This document shows positions 6,686 to 7,683 of a stretch of DNA of 7,683 nucleotides, in pieces. The number at the start of each line of letters is the position of its first letter. Position 1 is the stretch's first letter. Source of the stretch: Melioribacter roseus (GTDB taxonomy: Bacteria; Bacteroidota; Ignavibacteria; Ignavibacteriales; Melioribacteraceae); the NCBI GenBank assembly GCA_020724325.1, contig DYHC01000076.1, positions 616-8,298 of the forward strand, in the 5' to 3' direction. Under the pieces are notes generated by a model. It was not told where the DNA came from. It ran no database searches and saw only the letters and a list, made by a program, of their open reading frames with translations. The position numbers and the translations under genes were made by a program.

Positions 6686-7683
6686 TAGTGGAATATATGG
6701 CTCTGCCAGGGTTTCAATTCGATGTATAACCCTGTATGATACACCTCCTCTGCGGATCTTAAATAATTCTGATTGTTCAGCAAATCCTTCAGTTCAAATA
6801 TTTCAGGGTATTCACGTACGTCAATTTTCAGCCGGCAAGTAGAGACTAGATTAGAATAATTTACAACGACAATCCGCTTTTCCTGATTAAGAGCCCAATG
6901 CCAGGCAAGAAAATTCTTGAAAGAGTTATTCCCTTCCCATGAAGTTAGCGGATTCAGTTTTTTCCAATCCCCTTTCTTAAATACATCTTCTCTTACTATT
7001 GAAAATAATTTATTATAGAAATCAACCAGCTCGGTATTAATAACCTCATCGGGTTCTCTGCCAAGTTGAATTGGCAGCTTAATTCTTTTGCCCTCGAACT
7101 GACCGCTGAAGTAAAATCTCATTCCGGGGATTGTACTGATTATTATTGCGGCTGCTTTCGACTTCTCTTTTCCCATAACAGTTACGGCTCTTTCTTCATC
7201 ATGGTTTTCGATGAAACGCAACGACTTATACAGGAAATCTATTTCTGCATTCAGATGTTCTTTAATGGAAATTGCCGAATCGCTTTTTAATCTATCGGTA
7301 AGTCTCTTATCATAAGAATAATCAAACCCCAGCTGCTGTAGTTCCCATTCAAGATCCCAGTATGCTTCTGCAATAAAAAGGAAGTCGTTCCGTTCTTTTT
7401 TTACATCACTAATCAGATCTGTCCAGAATTCAGTTGTAAGCGGTTCAATTTTTTTTCTTGCTAAGGCTCCAGCCCATGTATTTTTAAATACATTATTAAG
7501 GGCAAGCATTGCCATATCGCATCTAACACCATCGCATATTTTAATCAGTTGCATAAGAATATTGTTTAAAAATTTTCGGGCTGCAATGCTAAAAAAATTA
7601 ACTTGAACTGTATCCTGCCAGGCGGGAAAGAATGGATCTCTTCCGTGTGCAAAATATTTTTCTTCATTAACATCGGGCTGAAA
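6682..7683 (-). CDS. GH13 (alpha-amylase family) glycosidase, C-terminal part
   Basis: The minus-strand frame is open from the window edge at 7683 to the stop at 6684-6682, giving 333 codons of a longer gene. The Met at 7554 is internal, since homology continues upstream as 'HGRDPFFPAWQDTVQVNFFS'. GH13 catalytic regions are visible. Region II is 'CDGVRCDMAML' with Arg and the nucleophile Asp (codon 7518-7516). Region III is 'FLFIAEAYWD' with the acid/base Glu (7368-7366). Region IV is 'IENHDEERA' with the transition-state Asp (7200-7198). All three carboxylates are present, so the enzyme should act on alpha-glucans or related alpha-glucosides; specificity cannot be told. 'GMRFYFSGQFEGKR' and a C-terminal beta-domain ('RIVVVNYSN' to 'LYIELKPWQSHIF') follow. 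Region I and any signal peptide lie outside the window. The gene is convergent with the cupin and overlaps it by 4 bp. Confidence 0.93.
   Translation of the reverse strand, partial: FQPDVNEEKYFAHGRDPFFPAWQDTVQVNFFSIAARKFLNNILMQLIKICDGVRCDMAMLALNNVFKNTWAGALARKKIEPLTTEFWTDLISDVKKERNDFLFIAEAYWDLEWELQQLGFDYSYDKRLTDRLKSDSAISIKEHLNAEIDFLYKSLRFIENHDEERAVTVMGKEKSKAAAIIISTIPGMRFYFSGQFEGKRIKLPIQLGREPDEVINTELVDFYNKLFSIVREDVFKKGDWKKLNPLTSWEGNNSFKNFLAWHWALNQEKRIVVVNYSNLVSTCRLKIDVREYPEIFELKDLLNNQNYLRSAEEVYHTGLYIELKPWQSHIFHY

Noticed and set aside
7066..7290. Plus-strand ORF of 74 codons inside the glycosidase gene
   Set aside because: It is antisense to the GH13 coding region, which carries catalytic motifs. 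It has no domain or ribosome-binding site of its own.

Overview
The window looks like an AT-rich chromosomal segment of a Bacteroidota-type bacterium, most likely from the Ignavibacteria/Chlorobi side. This rests on three things: the CarA and CarB motif variants (CarA 'LLIDCGCK', CarB '[13 protein letters not shown]' and a C-terminal 'IKSWDEY'), signal peptides that place Gln right after the cleavage site, a carboxypeptidase-regulatory-like N-terminus of the type found on outer-membrane proteins, and one good match to the Bacteroidota TTTG/TAnnTTTG promoter. The lineage is an inference from recalled family patterns, not from a search.

Layout. (1) 1-279, minus strand: the first 93 codons of an exported protein with a carboxypeptidase-regulatory-like domain, cut by the window edge. 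(2) 280-608: a divergent intergenic region. (3) 609-4872, plus strand: carA then carB, the two subunits of glutamine-dependent carbamoyl-phosphate synthase, 8 bp apart. carB is broken by a frameshift near 2560, inside the first ATP-grasp domain and just before its metal ligands. (4) 4941-5342: a stand-alone response-regulator receiver domain, probably with its own promoter. (5) 5431-6324: an exported, probably outer-membrane beta-rich protein of unknown function. (6) 6326-6373: a large two-tier palindrome with a perfect 28-bp core, filling the gap up to the next gene. (7) 6419-6685: a small cupin whose conserved N-terminus is still readable back to the palindrome but has no start codon there. 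(8) 6682-7683, minus strand: the C-terminal 333 codons of a GH13 (alpha-amylase family) glycosidase, tail-to-tail with the cupin with a 4-bp overlap.

Functionally only carA and carB form an evident pathway unit (carbamoyl phosphate for arginine and pyrimidine synthesis). The other genes look like unrelated neighbours, and I see no defence, mobile or biosynthetic system. The two points most worth checking are the carB lesion, which fits a 7-nt deletion, and the palindromic element that appears to have replaced the 5' end of the cupin gene.
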